Shown piece by piece: positions 50,655 through 61,854 of a stretch of 64,000 nucleotides of DNA. The notes under the pieces were generated by a model. That model ran no database searches, was not told where the DNA came from, and saw nothing but the letters and a program-made list of their open reading frames with translations. The DNA is taken from contig JAREIK010002459.1 of NCBI GenBank assembly GCA_029783825.1, positions 496,215-560,214 of the forward strand, written 5' to 3'. The DNA is from Sapria himalayana. Its lineage: Eukaryota > Streptophyta > Magnoliopsida > Malpighiales > Rafflesiaceae. Both the position numbers and the translations under genes were made by a program. Each line of letters starts with the position of its first letter. Position 1 is the stretch's first letter.

Positions 50655-51745
50655 ATGTGTAGCAAAAATTTATAGTTGCTAGCAAAAATCAATGAAATGA
50701 GGTAGCTGGACTAGGTACAGGAATGTCTTACCACACAGGAGGGCCAAAGTCGAGCATTGAGCATGCTCGAGATTTGGTAAAATTTTAAAATTTTAAACAT
50801 TTATATATTTATTTGTTGTCCTAATAGTCCAAATAAATCAAATCTATGCATGATTTTATTAATTTTGTTAAAATTTTTTATCATTTGTTATTTTATGACT
50901 TAATAAATACATATTCTAGGCTAAAGAATTGAGTCGAGATCCTAATTTTTATGAGATATTCAAGAAGATGCATGTGAAGAAAGTGGATGGTCAATTTATT
51001 GACAACAAGTCTCAGATGATTGTTGTAAGAATCTATTATATTAATAGAATTTCATAATACTATAATATATTATGAATGTTGTTTGGAATGCAAACTATTT
51101 AATTTATTTTATGTATATCTAGAATAGTATTTTTCTCTATTTATCTTAGGAACTTATGGAGGAATGTGTGATAGCTACTTCTTAACAAATTGAGGTTCTA
51201 TGCATCTTCAACCAATTGACTATGATCTTATCTATTTGGAGACCATAAGAGGTCATAAGAAGTAGTGAGTGTATGGTATTTGCTCGAAGGAAGTAGCATT
51301 TTATTGTAGTAGTTATGCTTTTAATACATTTGTCATAGCAATGGTGGATGAGGCTGTCGAACAATAAGTAATGGAAACAAATGAATGTTTTAAAGTTATG
51401 GAAACCGAAATGAAAGAGAAGGATGAGCAAATATCTCATTTGATGGAAGAAATGAATGAAATAAAAGAAGAGAAGGATGAGCAGATTACTAATTAGGAGG
51501 AAGAAATGTAGGAGATGAAAGAAGTGAAGGATGAACAGATTAATCATTTGAAGGAAGACATGCAAGAAATTAAAAAATTAATGATGAGATGAATGAAATT
51601 AAGAATGTAATGCAATAGTAGATGTTCTATATGGAGTCACAGTTAGTGAAATTGACGTGATAGATAGCAGTTCAAGATCCAGGTGCGAAACCTCACAAGA
51701 GTGGCTAGCACAAAATCACCAACTAATTATGAGGATGATTTCGTA
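50655..51745 (+). pseudogene. Truncated TnpA-like gene abutting the array
   Basis: Plus strand. Exon at about 50683-50778 (GLGTGMSYHTGGPKSSIEHA, RDL) with a GTAAAA donor. Exon at 50921-51026 (AKELSRDPNFYEIFKKMHVK, KVDGQFIDNKSQMIV), the Transposase_24 hallmark. Last exon from about 51150 (ELMEECVIATS-stop) continuing into a long Glu/Lys-rich coiled coil (EEMNEIKEEKDEQI repeated three times, 51400-51600). The 5' part is missing where the GATA array begins. It is a close relative of the TnpA exon in B at 43921 and in the same orientation, but opposite to the TnpA exon and TNP2 to its right. Stops in the last exon. Confidence 0.75.
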
Positions 51746-52283
51746 TCATAATTATTTCCTAACTATTTTTGATTTTTGGACTAGCCTTTCTTTTAATTTC
51801 TATATTAAATATAAAAATTCAAGCCTTTCTTTTATATTCTTCAATTTATGGATAAAATGAGAATTCCATTCACCTGCTTTGCTCTCCCATGATGACTTTA
51901 TCTTTCCATCAAATTTGTGTGCCCATGTGCATTGATTCTATATATAGAAATATCACAAAAGAATTTTTTTTAATAACAAGGACATAATTTTTCACTGCTT
52001 GAATAATAACCAACATAGTAGTTAACTAATTAGATAATTAATTTTCTATGGTTTTGTTTCATTATTTTTTCTTGAAAGTCATTAAAATAAGACTATTTTG
52101 TCGATTCAGAAACTTTTTTCCATGAGAATGCTTTAGAATCAACCATTTTCTTGAAAGACTTTGTAATTATAACCAAAAACTTGTGAGATGGGATAAAACT
52201 ATACAAATAAATAAATAATAATGAAAAAAAGCATAAATAACTAAATATTAAAAACCACTAACAGGAACATCATGATTTTTTAT
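51746..52283. other. Junction between convergent CACTA pieces
   Basis: No gene and no recognisable CACTA terminus. Plus-strand TnpA sequence fades by about 51860, and minus-strand TnpA-like sequence begins around 52290. Confidence 0.4.
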
Positions 52284-52690
52284 TCAAGAAGTATTTACAT
52301 ATTTTTTATTCCTCCCATCTTCAATCTCAATTACTAACTTAGTACAGAATCCAAAGGAAGACATACCATTTGATAATGTCGATGGTTTTGTAAATGGGGG
52401 AAATATCATTGTAGAATGTGGTGTAGAAGATGGTGATGGATCAAAAGTGTGTGTAGGAATGACAATTGGTGGTGGGCTTATATTTGATAAATGTGATAGT
52501 AAATGTGTCAATGATGGTCATGGTGATGAAAATAGAGATAGTGATTGTGATGTTCAAGTCTAAATATGGTGGGTATGAGATGGTACTGAATTTGCAACAT
52601 GGTGTAATATTCTAGATGAATTTAGTCCATTACTCCATCCACTTCCACCTCCACCACAACCTTAATGATGAACAACCATACATTTTAGAA
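52284..52690 (-). pseudogene. TnpA-like N-terminal exon of CACTA D
   Basis: Minus strand: GGGGGSGWSNGLNSS, then after a stop THLLSHLSNISPPPIVIPTH, PSTLSNGMSSFGFCTKLVIE, IEDGRNKKYVNTS. The Pro/Ser-rich lead followed by a 'dGr..i...' strand resembles the N-terminal part of Transposase_24-type proteins, and its place just after TNP2 on the same strand fits. Identification rests mainly on position and style. Confidence 0.5.
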
Positions 52691-52763
52691 TAAAAAACCA
52701 ATATATATCAACAAAATATAGAAAGTCTTTGATAGTTTAATATTATAATACAATTATAATAGT

Positions 52764-55700
52764 TTAATTATCTGCATCACTATCATCATCTAATGGATCT
52801 TCTGATACTTCGTCTATTCCGATGGAAGTTCCAATTCATCTTCAGATAGAAATTGATCATCTTCAATTTTATTCGGCCCACCATTTGAGGACACATAAAT
52901 ATTCTAGATCTTCATCCACATGCATAGGCTCAATATTATTTATGTCATCTTTTTAGAATTCTAGTGCAGTAACTAAGTTGCACTTCATTCTTGAGATGTT
53001 GGCACTTCAAATTTGATCGAGCTTTTATTTTGCAAGGAGCCCACCAATCACTCTTATCACGAGATGAACGTTGATATGCATAATAATATACTTGAGTGGC
53101 TTTAACTGCCATAATAAATGGATCATATCGATTATATTCTATGTTTAGGGTTAACATCCACTAGCTTATATTCTAAATGAATCTTTGTACTCACATTTAA
53201 TGTGGGATCAAACTACTCACACTTTAATAATACATTCTATTATTTTCGAGTCCATGATACTCCAACTCAATAACTTCTATTAGTTGACCATAATAATCAT
53301 TTTTGTCTTCGCTATAACCCAAGCATTTAAAGCATACAACACTTTTCATTGTTATTTTTAGAAGACCATGCCTGATTGTGTGAAATTTATATCCATTGAC
53401 AAAATACCTAGGATTGGTTTTCACATATCTAAATGTGCCTTTACTTAGATTCTGAATGAAAATATTAGAATATCTATTTGAAGGATCATTTTTCTGCAAC
53501 CATTCTGTGTATACATACTCAAATATGGTGCAACCTCCTCACAATTAAGTAAAATATAGCTCTGGGTTGCTTTGTACTCTTCATCTATCATATATCTTTT
53601 CTTTGTACTTTCAAATGCTCTTCCAAGGTCCTTGAGGATCGATAGTTTGTCCTCAGAATCATCTTCTGCCATCACATGACTTCATCATTATGAGGCATAT
53701 TTCTATTCTTTGTATCACATGATCCTCAAAATAATAAGAACAAAATGATGATGCTTCTACTAAATTTGCATTACAAATTAAACCTTCAACTTTTTCCTTC
53801 TTTCTAACATTCAATTTCAACTTACAAAGATACCTACAACCATAATGTTAGGTTTCAATTATATTAAATTACAATATTACTTTATATATGAAATAATAAA
53901 TACCAACTAATTATATGTATTTACCTCTCAAATGGATACATCCACCTATATTGCAATGACCCTACTATCTTTGCTTCATATGAAAAATGGACCAGCAAAT
54001 ACTCCATTGAGTCAAAAGAGCTCGGTGGGAATATACATTCAAGCTTACAAAGAATAAGTAGTATGTCATTCTCCAGTCTCACCATGTCATCTATTTTGAT
54101 TGTGGTTATAGTTAGGTGTTTGAAAAACAAACTAAGTTCTGTGAAGATCTTCCAAATACATAATGAAAGTAATTCATGGAATGCAATTTGTATTAATCTC
54201 TGCATAAATACATGATAGTCATGGCTTTTCATTCCAAATAACTTAAGATCCTTCATATCCATGCATCTACACATATTTGACACATATCCATCAGAAAAAT
54301 TCAAATATTTTACTCATTCACACAATATCTGTCTTGCCTTCTAATCAAGTGTCTAGCATGCTTTAGAAAATTTTTTTGTTTGCCTCATTCAGTTTCAATT
54401 CAGGATGTTGACAGTAATCATTCAACTCTTGTCTTGATTTTAAATTGTCTTTTTTTTTAAATATACATTAAGGACAATGTTGAAAACAATTTCAAACACA
54501 TTTTTTTCAATATGCATTACATCCAAGTTATGATGAATTAAGCTGGACTTCCAATAGGACAAGTCCCAAAAAATACTATGTTTCCTCTAGCCAAATATTT
54601 GCATATTGGTCTATTATAATATCTTCTCCTGAATGAGTTTGTTGGTGCAATTGTCAACATAGTTTTAATTTTTTGAAATATAGTTTTATTTCTTTGGAAT
54701 GAATGATTCATAGGTAGCAAATTATGATGGTTATCAAACCATGACTATTTACTACTAAATTTGAGGGTAAATGCATCAAACTTTTTCATGCAATATGATC
54801 ATGTGAATCATTCTATAGTACTCCAGCATGACAACATTGAATATGTAGAAATATCACTTACCATAAACATAATGACCCGCCTGCATAAAAAAATTTTGCT
54901 TCTTTGAAATATCATATGTATTCACACCAACATCCCATAATGATTTAAACTCTGTTATAATAGGCTATAAGAAAACATCTAGCATTTCTTTTCAATTTTT
55001 TTGGCCCTGGAACCAATATAAACAAAAATATATATTGCTCCTTCATACACAACCATGGAGACTAATTATAAGGTGTCACTATAACTGGCCATGTTGAATA
55101 CTATTGTCCAGATTGCCCAAATTGCTGAAATCCATCAGTGTTGAAACCAAATCTCACATTTTGACTTCAACTACAAAATCTTGATGTATATGATGTAAAA
55201 TGCTTCCGAGCAAGTGAATCTGATGAATGACGCATTACCCCTATTCAACCTCATGCTTAGAATGCCACTTCATCTCATTTTCTGTAGCATTTGATGCATA
55301 TAGTCTCTAATTGAGGAATTAAAGGAAAATAATATGTTTCTTAAATGTAAATTTCAATTTTTGTCGCATATATGCAACACGAGGATGATCACAAAATATA
55401 GGTGCCTTCTTAAACCGAGGATGATCACAAAACTTATAGCTAATTAAATCACTATCACCACCCCAATATAACATACATCCATTGAAACAACAATCAATTT
55501 TTTCCACTAGTTGACTCATTCCTCGTAGTAACTTCTTAGTATTATAAATGTTGTTAGTGACCAAATTATTATCCGGAATAATCTCTTTCATCACTTCTGT
55601 CATCTGATCAAATAATTTTTCAAACATATGATTTTCTAACTTAATGCTCATAAGTTGAGTCACAAGTGACAATTGCGAATGTTTTTTACAACCATGCTAC

Positions 55701-56033
55701 AACTCATTATCTGTAGCTTTAAGCATTTCATAAATATTTGATCTTCATGATTAGGTGGTTCATCCATGTAATCCATATTGAAATCACACCAGCACATTCC
55801 ATGACCATTCTATGGTATGTTTTTGATGCTTCTTCACCACAAGCAAATGATTCAGTACCCTCATTTCGATCAATGTTCAGAGCTATTGTACTTTCTACAT
55901 GATAAATCAAAACAAGATAATTTTGTACAAAGCCATATTTAGCCAAATTGTATCTTATAGTATTTAGATCATGAAACGGGATATTCTGACACTTGTTATG
56001 ATTACATGGACACTTAATTTTTTCTCTATCCAT
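52764..56033 (-). pseudogene. Decayed TNP2 transposase gene of CACTA D
   Basis: Minus-strand blocks in order: transposase-associated zinc-like domain (IKCPCNHNKCQ, 56020-55985), YHRMVMECAG (55835), NTKKLLRGMSQLVEKIDCCF and NGCMLYWGGDSDLISYKFCD (55550-55430), LPMNHSFQRNKTIF (54715), DUF4218 (KLFGMKSHDYHVFMQRLIQI, ELSLFFKHLT, ILCKLECIFPPSSFDSMEYL, RWMYPFER; 54250-53925), EYKATQSYILLNCEEV (53580), DUF4216 (VYYAYQRSSRDKSDWWAPCK, 53090) and an acidic tail VSEDPLDDDSDADN ending in TAA at 52764. A 35-bp direct duplication at 55379-55432 repeats FCDHPR. Many stops and shifts, the catalytic centre around 55250-54750 being the worst. Same family as the TNP2 of C but clearly diverged. DUF4218 is the best-preserved part. 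Confidence 0.88.
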
Positions 56034-56269
56034 CCATCTCGATTGACTACATGCAAATTGATGAAAGTTTCAAGCCCACTCAAAAAAATTTTATTCAGAA
56101 TTCCAGTCATAAACCTTTTATACATCCATTAAAATCTAAACTCATTTTGTCTTTTTTATTTACAAATAATAATGCTCAATCATTATTTTGAATTAATCAT
56201 TCAATTACTTCAAAATATACTAATAATTAAATAAAATTACTTACATTTGAATATTTAAAAATTAAATAT
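56034..56269. other. Spacer upstream of TNP2 D
   Basis: No further coding block recognised. The expected extreme N-terminus of TNP2 is missing or lost in frameshifts. Confidence 0.4.
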
Positions 56270-56389
56270 CATGAATATCGAGGTAAGGCATTGCAAGAAT
56301 CTACTTGAATAGATAAAGTAATGTTAGCACGGTAAAGATTAATAGATATCATGCTATTACTAGATAAAGAGAGCAAAATATTATAATGG

Positions 56390-56710
56390 ACAAGAAAGGA
56401 AAGAAAAAAAGAAAGAAATTTAAATGTTGAAGGGGGAGGGGAGAGAGAGGGAAAGAGAGAGAGAGAGAGTGACTGAGAGAGAGAGTGAGTTAAAGAAAAA
56501 GGGGGAGAGTGAGAGCGATGGAGAGAGAGAGAGAGGGAGAGAGAGAGAGGGGAAGAGAGAGAGAGAGAGAGCAGAGAAAGCAAGAAACGAAGGAGAGTAA
56601 TAAGAAAAATAAACAGAGAGAGTGTGTTGTTGTGTCATAGAAAGAAAAAGAGAAAGTAGGAAGTGAGCACATAAAGAATGAGATATGGAGAGAGTGCACA
56701 CACAGAGAAT
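56390..56710. repeat. GA-rich polypurine tract upstream of TNP2 D
   Basis: About 300 bp of (GA)n-like sequence (GAGAGAGAGAGAG with GGGAGG interruptions) on +, thus CT-rich on the strand of the TNP2 gene that starts some 360 bp downstream. CT-rich stretches are frequent in plant promoters and 5' leaders, so a regulatory role is possible. The minus-strand Ser/Leu frames here are artefacts. Confidence 0.75.
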
Positions 56711-56989
56711 GCAGTGTTAGAATGAGGAATTACATAAAAGAATAAAACATTTTCTTCTATACAAAACGATCAATATTACATCTTTTGTTAAATATAAGTT
56801 CATATATGAGCATGAGGCCAAGGGGTGAGATTTGGTAAGAGTACGACCCTCATTTCAACAACATGCTATATCTGACCAATGGACACTCTCATGCTATGTG
56901 TTTACATATAATGATATTATATCTTTTCCATTAATTTCAAGTTAGTGCAACAAATTAGTATTATCCAATTATAATTATATTTTATTATA
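56711..56989. other. Spacer, no feature seen
   Basis: Mixed sequence between the GA tract and the AT satellite. No coding potential recognised. Confidence 0.35.
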
Positions 56990-59030
56990 CATATAGTATA
57001 TGTAATTATAAATAGTTATATATAGTTAAACATATAGTTATATATAGATATATATATTCATACAAGTAGTATATGTAGTTATACATAAATGTATACAATG
57101 TTATAAACAAATATATAGATTTACATATATGTATACATAGTTAAAAATATAGTTATATTTTGTATATAAGTTTTATATAGGTATACAAATATTTATATAT
57201 AGTATACACATATAGTTAATCATATGTTGTATGTTGTTATACATGTAATTATAAATATAATTACATGTGGTTATACATGTAGTCAAACATAGTAAACTTA
57301 TATTTATACATGTAGGTATATATATTTTTGCATATAATTATATATATTTATAGATATAGTTATGTATATGTATAGATAAAGTAAATGCATTTTATATAAT
57401 ATATATAAAAATGTATAGTAAATATATGTTTGAAAATTATATATTTAAATATAGTTATGTATAAAGTTTTAAAGTTATACATATAGTAAGAAAATAATTA
57501 TTTATAGTTATATATTATTATACATATAGTATATGTAGTATATATAGTCAAACATATAGATATATAATAATATATATATATTCATACAATAGTAGTTATA
57601 TGTAGTTATATATAATTGTATACAAAGTTATAAACAATATATAGATTTAAATATATGTATACATAGTTACAAATATAGTTATATTTAATTATAGAGTTTT
57701 ATTAGTTATACAAATATATATATATATAGTTATACACATATAGTTAAACATAATGTTGAATGTTGTTATACATGTAATTATAAATATAGTTACTTGTGGT
57801 TATACATATAGTTACCCATATAGTTACATTTATATTATACATGTTGGTATATATATTTTTTCATATAATTATATATATTTATACATATAGTAATGTATAG
57901 GTATAGATATATTTAAATACATTTGTATATATTAATATATAAAAATGTATAATAAATATATGTTGTGAATTATTTATTTAAATATAGTTACGTATAAAGT
58001 TTTAATAGTTTATACATATAGTAAGATATAATTATTTATAGTTATATATTATTATACTTATAGTATATATAGTTATAAAAGTTATATATAGTTAAACATA
58101 TAATTATGTGTGTGTATTCATACAAGTAGTTATAAGTATTTATACATAAAAGTATACAAAGTTATAAACAAATATATAGATTTACATATATGTATACATA
58201 GTTACAATTATAGTTATATTTAATTATATAATGTTTTATATAGTTATACAAATATTTATATAGAGTTATACACATATAGCTAAACATAATGTTGTAGGTT
58301 GTTATACATACAATTATAAATATAGTTACATGTGGTTATATATATAGATACACATATAGTTAACTTATATTTATTACACCTCGGTAAATATATTTTTTCA
58401 TATAATTTTATATATTTATACATATAGTTATGTTTTGGTATATATATAGTAAATACTTTTGTATATATTAATATATAAAAATGTATATTAAATATATATT
58501 GTTAATTCTATATTTAAATATAGTTACTTATATAGTTTTTATAGTTATACATATAGTATGATACAATTATTTATTGTTATATATTATATACAAATAGTAT
58601 ATTTTGTTGGAAATATAGTTATATAAAATTATACATATAGTTATAATTATAATATAGTTAAAAATAGTTATATATAGTTATAAATATAGTTATAAAATAG
58701 TTTACATAGTTACAAATATAATTAAATATAGTTATAATGAGATTTATATAGTTATACAATATTATAAATAATTATACATATATAGTTAAACATATAGTTA
58801 TATATAAATGTCGTACGTTTTAATTATAATTATAGTTACATGTGTGATTGCACACATAGTTATCGATATAGTTATAAATGTAGTTATACATCTTGTAGAT
58901 GTAGTTATATATAGTTTTTCATGTAATTATATATATTTAAACATATGGCTATGTATAGGTATTGATGTAGATAAATACATTTATCTATAGTAATATGTTG
59001 ATATACATATTGTTAATTGCATTTATATAA
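56990..59030. repeat. AT-rich satellite, higher-order period about 540 bp (D)
   Basis: The landmark ATGTTGTATGTTGTTATA and its variants occur at about 57224, 57754 and 58290, giving three units of about 530-540 bp. Each is followed by TATAGTTACATGTGGTTATA and the ATACATATAGTTATGTATAG-type block. Related unit for unit to the array at 35560-37640 in element C, and at the same relative place, upstream of TNP2. Confidence 0.85.
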
Positions 59031-60369
59031 GTGTTTTGATATATTCGCATCAAGAAGAGAGGCAAATGGTGCTAGTTAGATACTTAGAGTTGTCTCTGGA
59101 CAACATGACAGTTTTAGAAGTATTATAATTCCGTAAATGTTTTATTTTTTAATTATCAAATAATGTATTAAATAATAAATATATATTTAACATAAATACT
59201 AATCTTTTTTTTACTTAATAAATTATTTTCAACAAGTTATTATGAGTGTAGCATAGCACACATTTAAAACAACACCTTGTAATTTTAATTATCAAATTAA
59301 TTAAACAATAAATATATAAATAATTTCAAAAAATAGATGTAGAGCCGTCAAAGTAGAAAAAAAAAGCTTGGCTACAAAATTTATAAACTTCTTATTGCAA
59401 TGCACACATCAAAATATTATTGGTCTTTAAGGCACTCTCCTAAGAATTATAAATACTCTTTATGTTAAAAAATATATAAATATATATATTTTATGGTTAT
59501 AAATTTTTAAGAATACATATTAATTTTTATAAAGATAATATGAAATAATTTTAAAGGCATAAAATTTTATATTTTTTGATATCATTTATAATTTTTAAAA
59601 TTCTAAAAATTACTTAAAGTGAGAAGATAATTATAAAAAGTTATATTTATAATTTAATAAAGAATGAATTTCAAAGCTAATAGTAAAAATAGTATTCAAT
59701 TATTTAATTCTTATAAATTATAGCAAGGGCAAACATCTATGTATTTATTTTTAAATATCAATTTATTTTCTTTTAAAAAATAATGAAAAAATTTAAATTT
59801 TTATTATAATTAAAGATTTTCAAAATTTGTAGTAATTATTTTTTTAAAATTTTTTATAAGCATACAATTTTTTTTATTCTTATAATTATATTAATATTTA
59901 CTTGTTTATTCGTAAATTCAAATATTTTTGTAAATATATACTATTTAATCATATAATGAATTATTTCACCTTTATATTAGTAGAAATTTTAATGTATGTT
60001 CATTTATTTTTTAAAATAATTAAAAATTATTAAAATTATAGAATTAATTATTTTATGTTACTTTGATACAAACTTTTAAGTTTCTTAATTAAAAACTTTT
60101 AGAAAGATTTTTTGTATATTTTTTTAAAATTTTATAATCATAAAAATAGTTATTTTAGTCCTTATTCACATAAAGTATCTTTTGTATTTTTATAATTTTA
60201 TAAATTATTATTTATAATATCTATTTTTATAATTTTACTAGAAGAATGTGTCCTTTCAAGAATTGCTCATCTATAGACCATGATATATATTTAATCAACA
60301 AAATTAAATAAAATATTAAAATAAATAATAAATTAAAAAAATATAAATCATTACAAATTAAAGATCGAA
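59031..60369. other. AT-rich stretch, no gene; part homologous to B
   Basis: 59740-60300 is the inverted counterpart of 24851-25480. The rest is A/T-rich with no recognised gene. Confidence 0.6.
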
Positions 60370-60980
60370 ATTATCCCCAGTACAAATAGCTAAGGAAAAA
60401 TTCTTAGCTAAATGGATATAATTTGTGAAAAATAAAATTTAAGAAATAATCACTTGCAATAAAATGTAAAATTGTAAAAAAAATCACATAATTAATTAGC
60501 AAAGGATTTTGTCTCGATATAATTAGCTAGAGAAAATCCATCGATAAATCCGTCACTAAATACCTAGTTTTCATTGTGAGGAAATCTGCAAAAATATTAG
60601 CGACTGAATTTATCTCGAAATAATTAGATAGAGGAAATTTGTCGCTAAATCCATCGCTAAATTCCCTATTTTCTTTACGTAGAAATCTATGAAAATATTA
60701 TCGATGGAATTTATCTCGATATAATTAGCTAGGAAAATTTAGTCGCTAAATTTCCTAGTTTTCTTTGCATGGAAATCTATTAAAATATTAGTGACGGAAA
60801 ATTTTCAATTAGACATTTTCATCGCTAATCTATTACTAATCCATCACTATTCCATTGCTAGTATTTATTTCAATATAAAATCAAAAATCCCCTACTATTC
60901 CGTAGCTAATCCCTCACTATTTAGCTAGGGATTGATCCCTAACTAAATTTCCCTAGCTAAATTGATATTTTCTTGTAGTG
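60370..60980. repeat. Right subterminal repeats and terminus of CACTA D
   Basis: Three near-regular direct repeats of about 115 bp built on 'TCGATATAATTAGCTAGAG', 'TCCGTCGCTAAAT' and 'TAGTTTTCTTTGCATGGAAAT' (60510-60790). Then TTAGCTAGGGATTGATCCC and the terminus ending GTAGTG at 60980. Confidence 0.88.
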
Positions 60981-61240
60981 ATATATGTACGTATATACTA
61001 TAGTATAAATAAACTATATACTGTAGTATATATGTAATTATATGCTGGAGTATATAAGTACGTATATACTATAATATATATGTATTATATACTATAGGAT
61101 ATATATATATATATACGTATATTTTATTGCATATAAGTATGTATATACTATTGTATATATGAACATATATACTCATTATGTACGTATAAAAGATATACTA
61201 ACATTTCTATTATATGTACATATAAGAAAAACCTCTCGTT
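60981..61240. repeat. TATAGTATATA microsatellite-like stretch
   Basis: Interleaved TACTATAGTATATA, ATGTACGTATATAC and TA runs. The same motif set occurs at 4590-4790 and in the arms of the foldback element at 61855-63240. Confidence 0.8.
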
Positions 61241-61854
61241 GAAATGAGAAACTATTTTAGAAAGTGAATCTATTCTAAATCTCTCATTAAGATCATAAAA
61301 TGTCAGGAACAACAAAGACATTCTAATTCAATGATCAAAGAATGCATATCATAGTTTTTGTGTAAGCAAATAATCAACAATGAAATATAACTCACCATGA
61401 CCAAGGTACACAAACTCATGAGTGATGATAGGGTTTGAAGAAGTAAAACAACAAGACCACCGCCTTCCACAGTTTCAATCGTTCATGCAAGAATATTTGG
61501 AGTTAAGGATTCAAAATCCTACACAATTACAAGGGCTAAAAAGAGTTATTTGTAGTGATGATATTCTTAAATATAGTATCTTGAAAGAAAAGAAAAGTAG
61601 ATCTTACAAAATAGAAATGCCATAAGTATTTTCTAGAATTCTTTTAGAATCCTTGTACAAGCAATAGCAAACAACTCCTGCTTTCAAGAAACAAAGAGAA
61701 GGGACCAGCTTTTTCTGGGCCAATCAGTCTCTTCAGCATTAGCTTTTTAATCTACTTTGCCAGTTTTCTCTTGTGGCATCATCATGCAAGCATCAAATTG
61801 GGATATAATTAAAAAACTAGTCTAATTTCGTAGTAATCATAGCATCAAATTTAG
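61241..61854 (+). other. Unassigned region with a 67-codon open frame
   Basis: Plus-strand frame 61422-61625 (MMIGFEEVKQQDHRLPQFQS, FMQEYLELRIQNPTQLQGLK...) has protein-like composition, unlike the surrounding AT-rich DNA, but no recognised domain. Downstream (61660-61800) the sequence also looks gene-derived. It could be another captured fragment. No function is proposed. Confidence 0.35.

Larger units (their letters stand above)
52250..60980 (-). mobile_element. CACTA element D, truncated at its left side
   Basis: The right terminus TTGATATTTTCTTGTAGTG (60962-60980) is preceded by subterminal CGTCGCTAAAT / TTAGCTAGGGA repeats and is nearly identical to the right terminus of A. TNP2 on the minus strand reads away from this end. 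The TnpA exon follows at 52690-52284, then the element is lost with no second terminus. The segment at 59740-60300 is the inverted counterpart of 24851-25480 in B. Confidence 0.75.

Noticed and set aside
56269..56701. Ser/Leu-rich minus-strand frames
   Set aside because: By-product of the GA/CT polypurine tract.
3707..60980. One giant CACTA element from the left end of A to the right end of D
   Set aside because: A has its own right terminus at 15353 followed by array, and flanking triplets TAA and ATA do not match.
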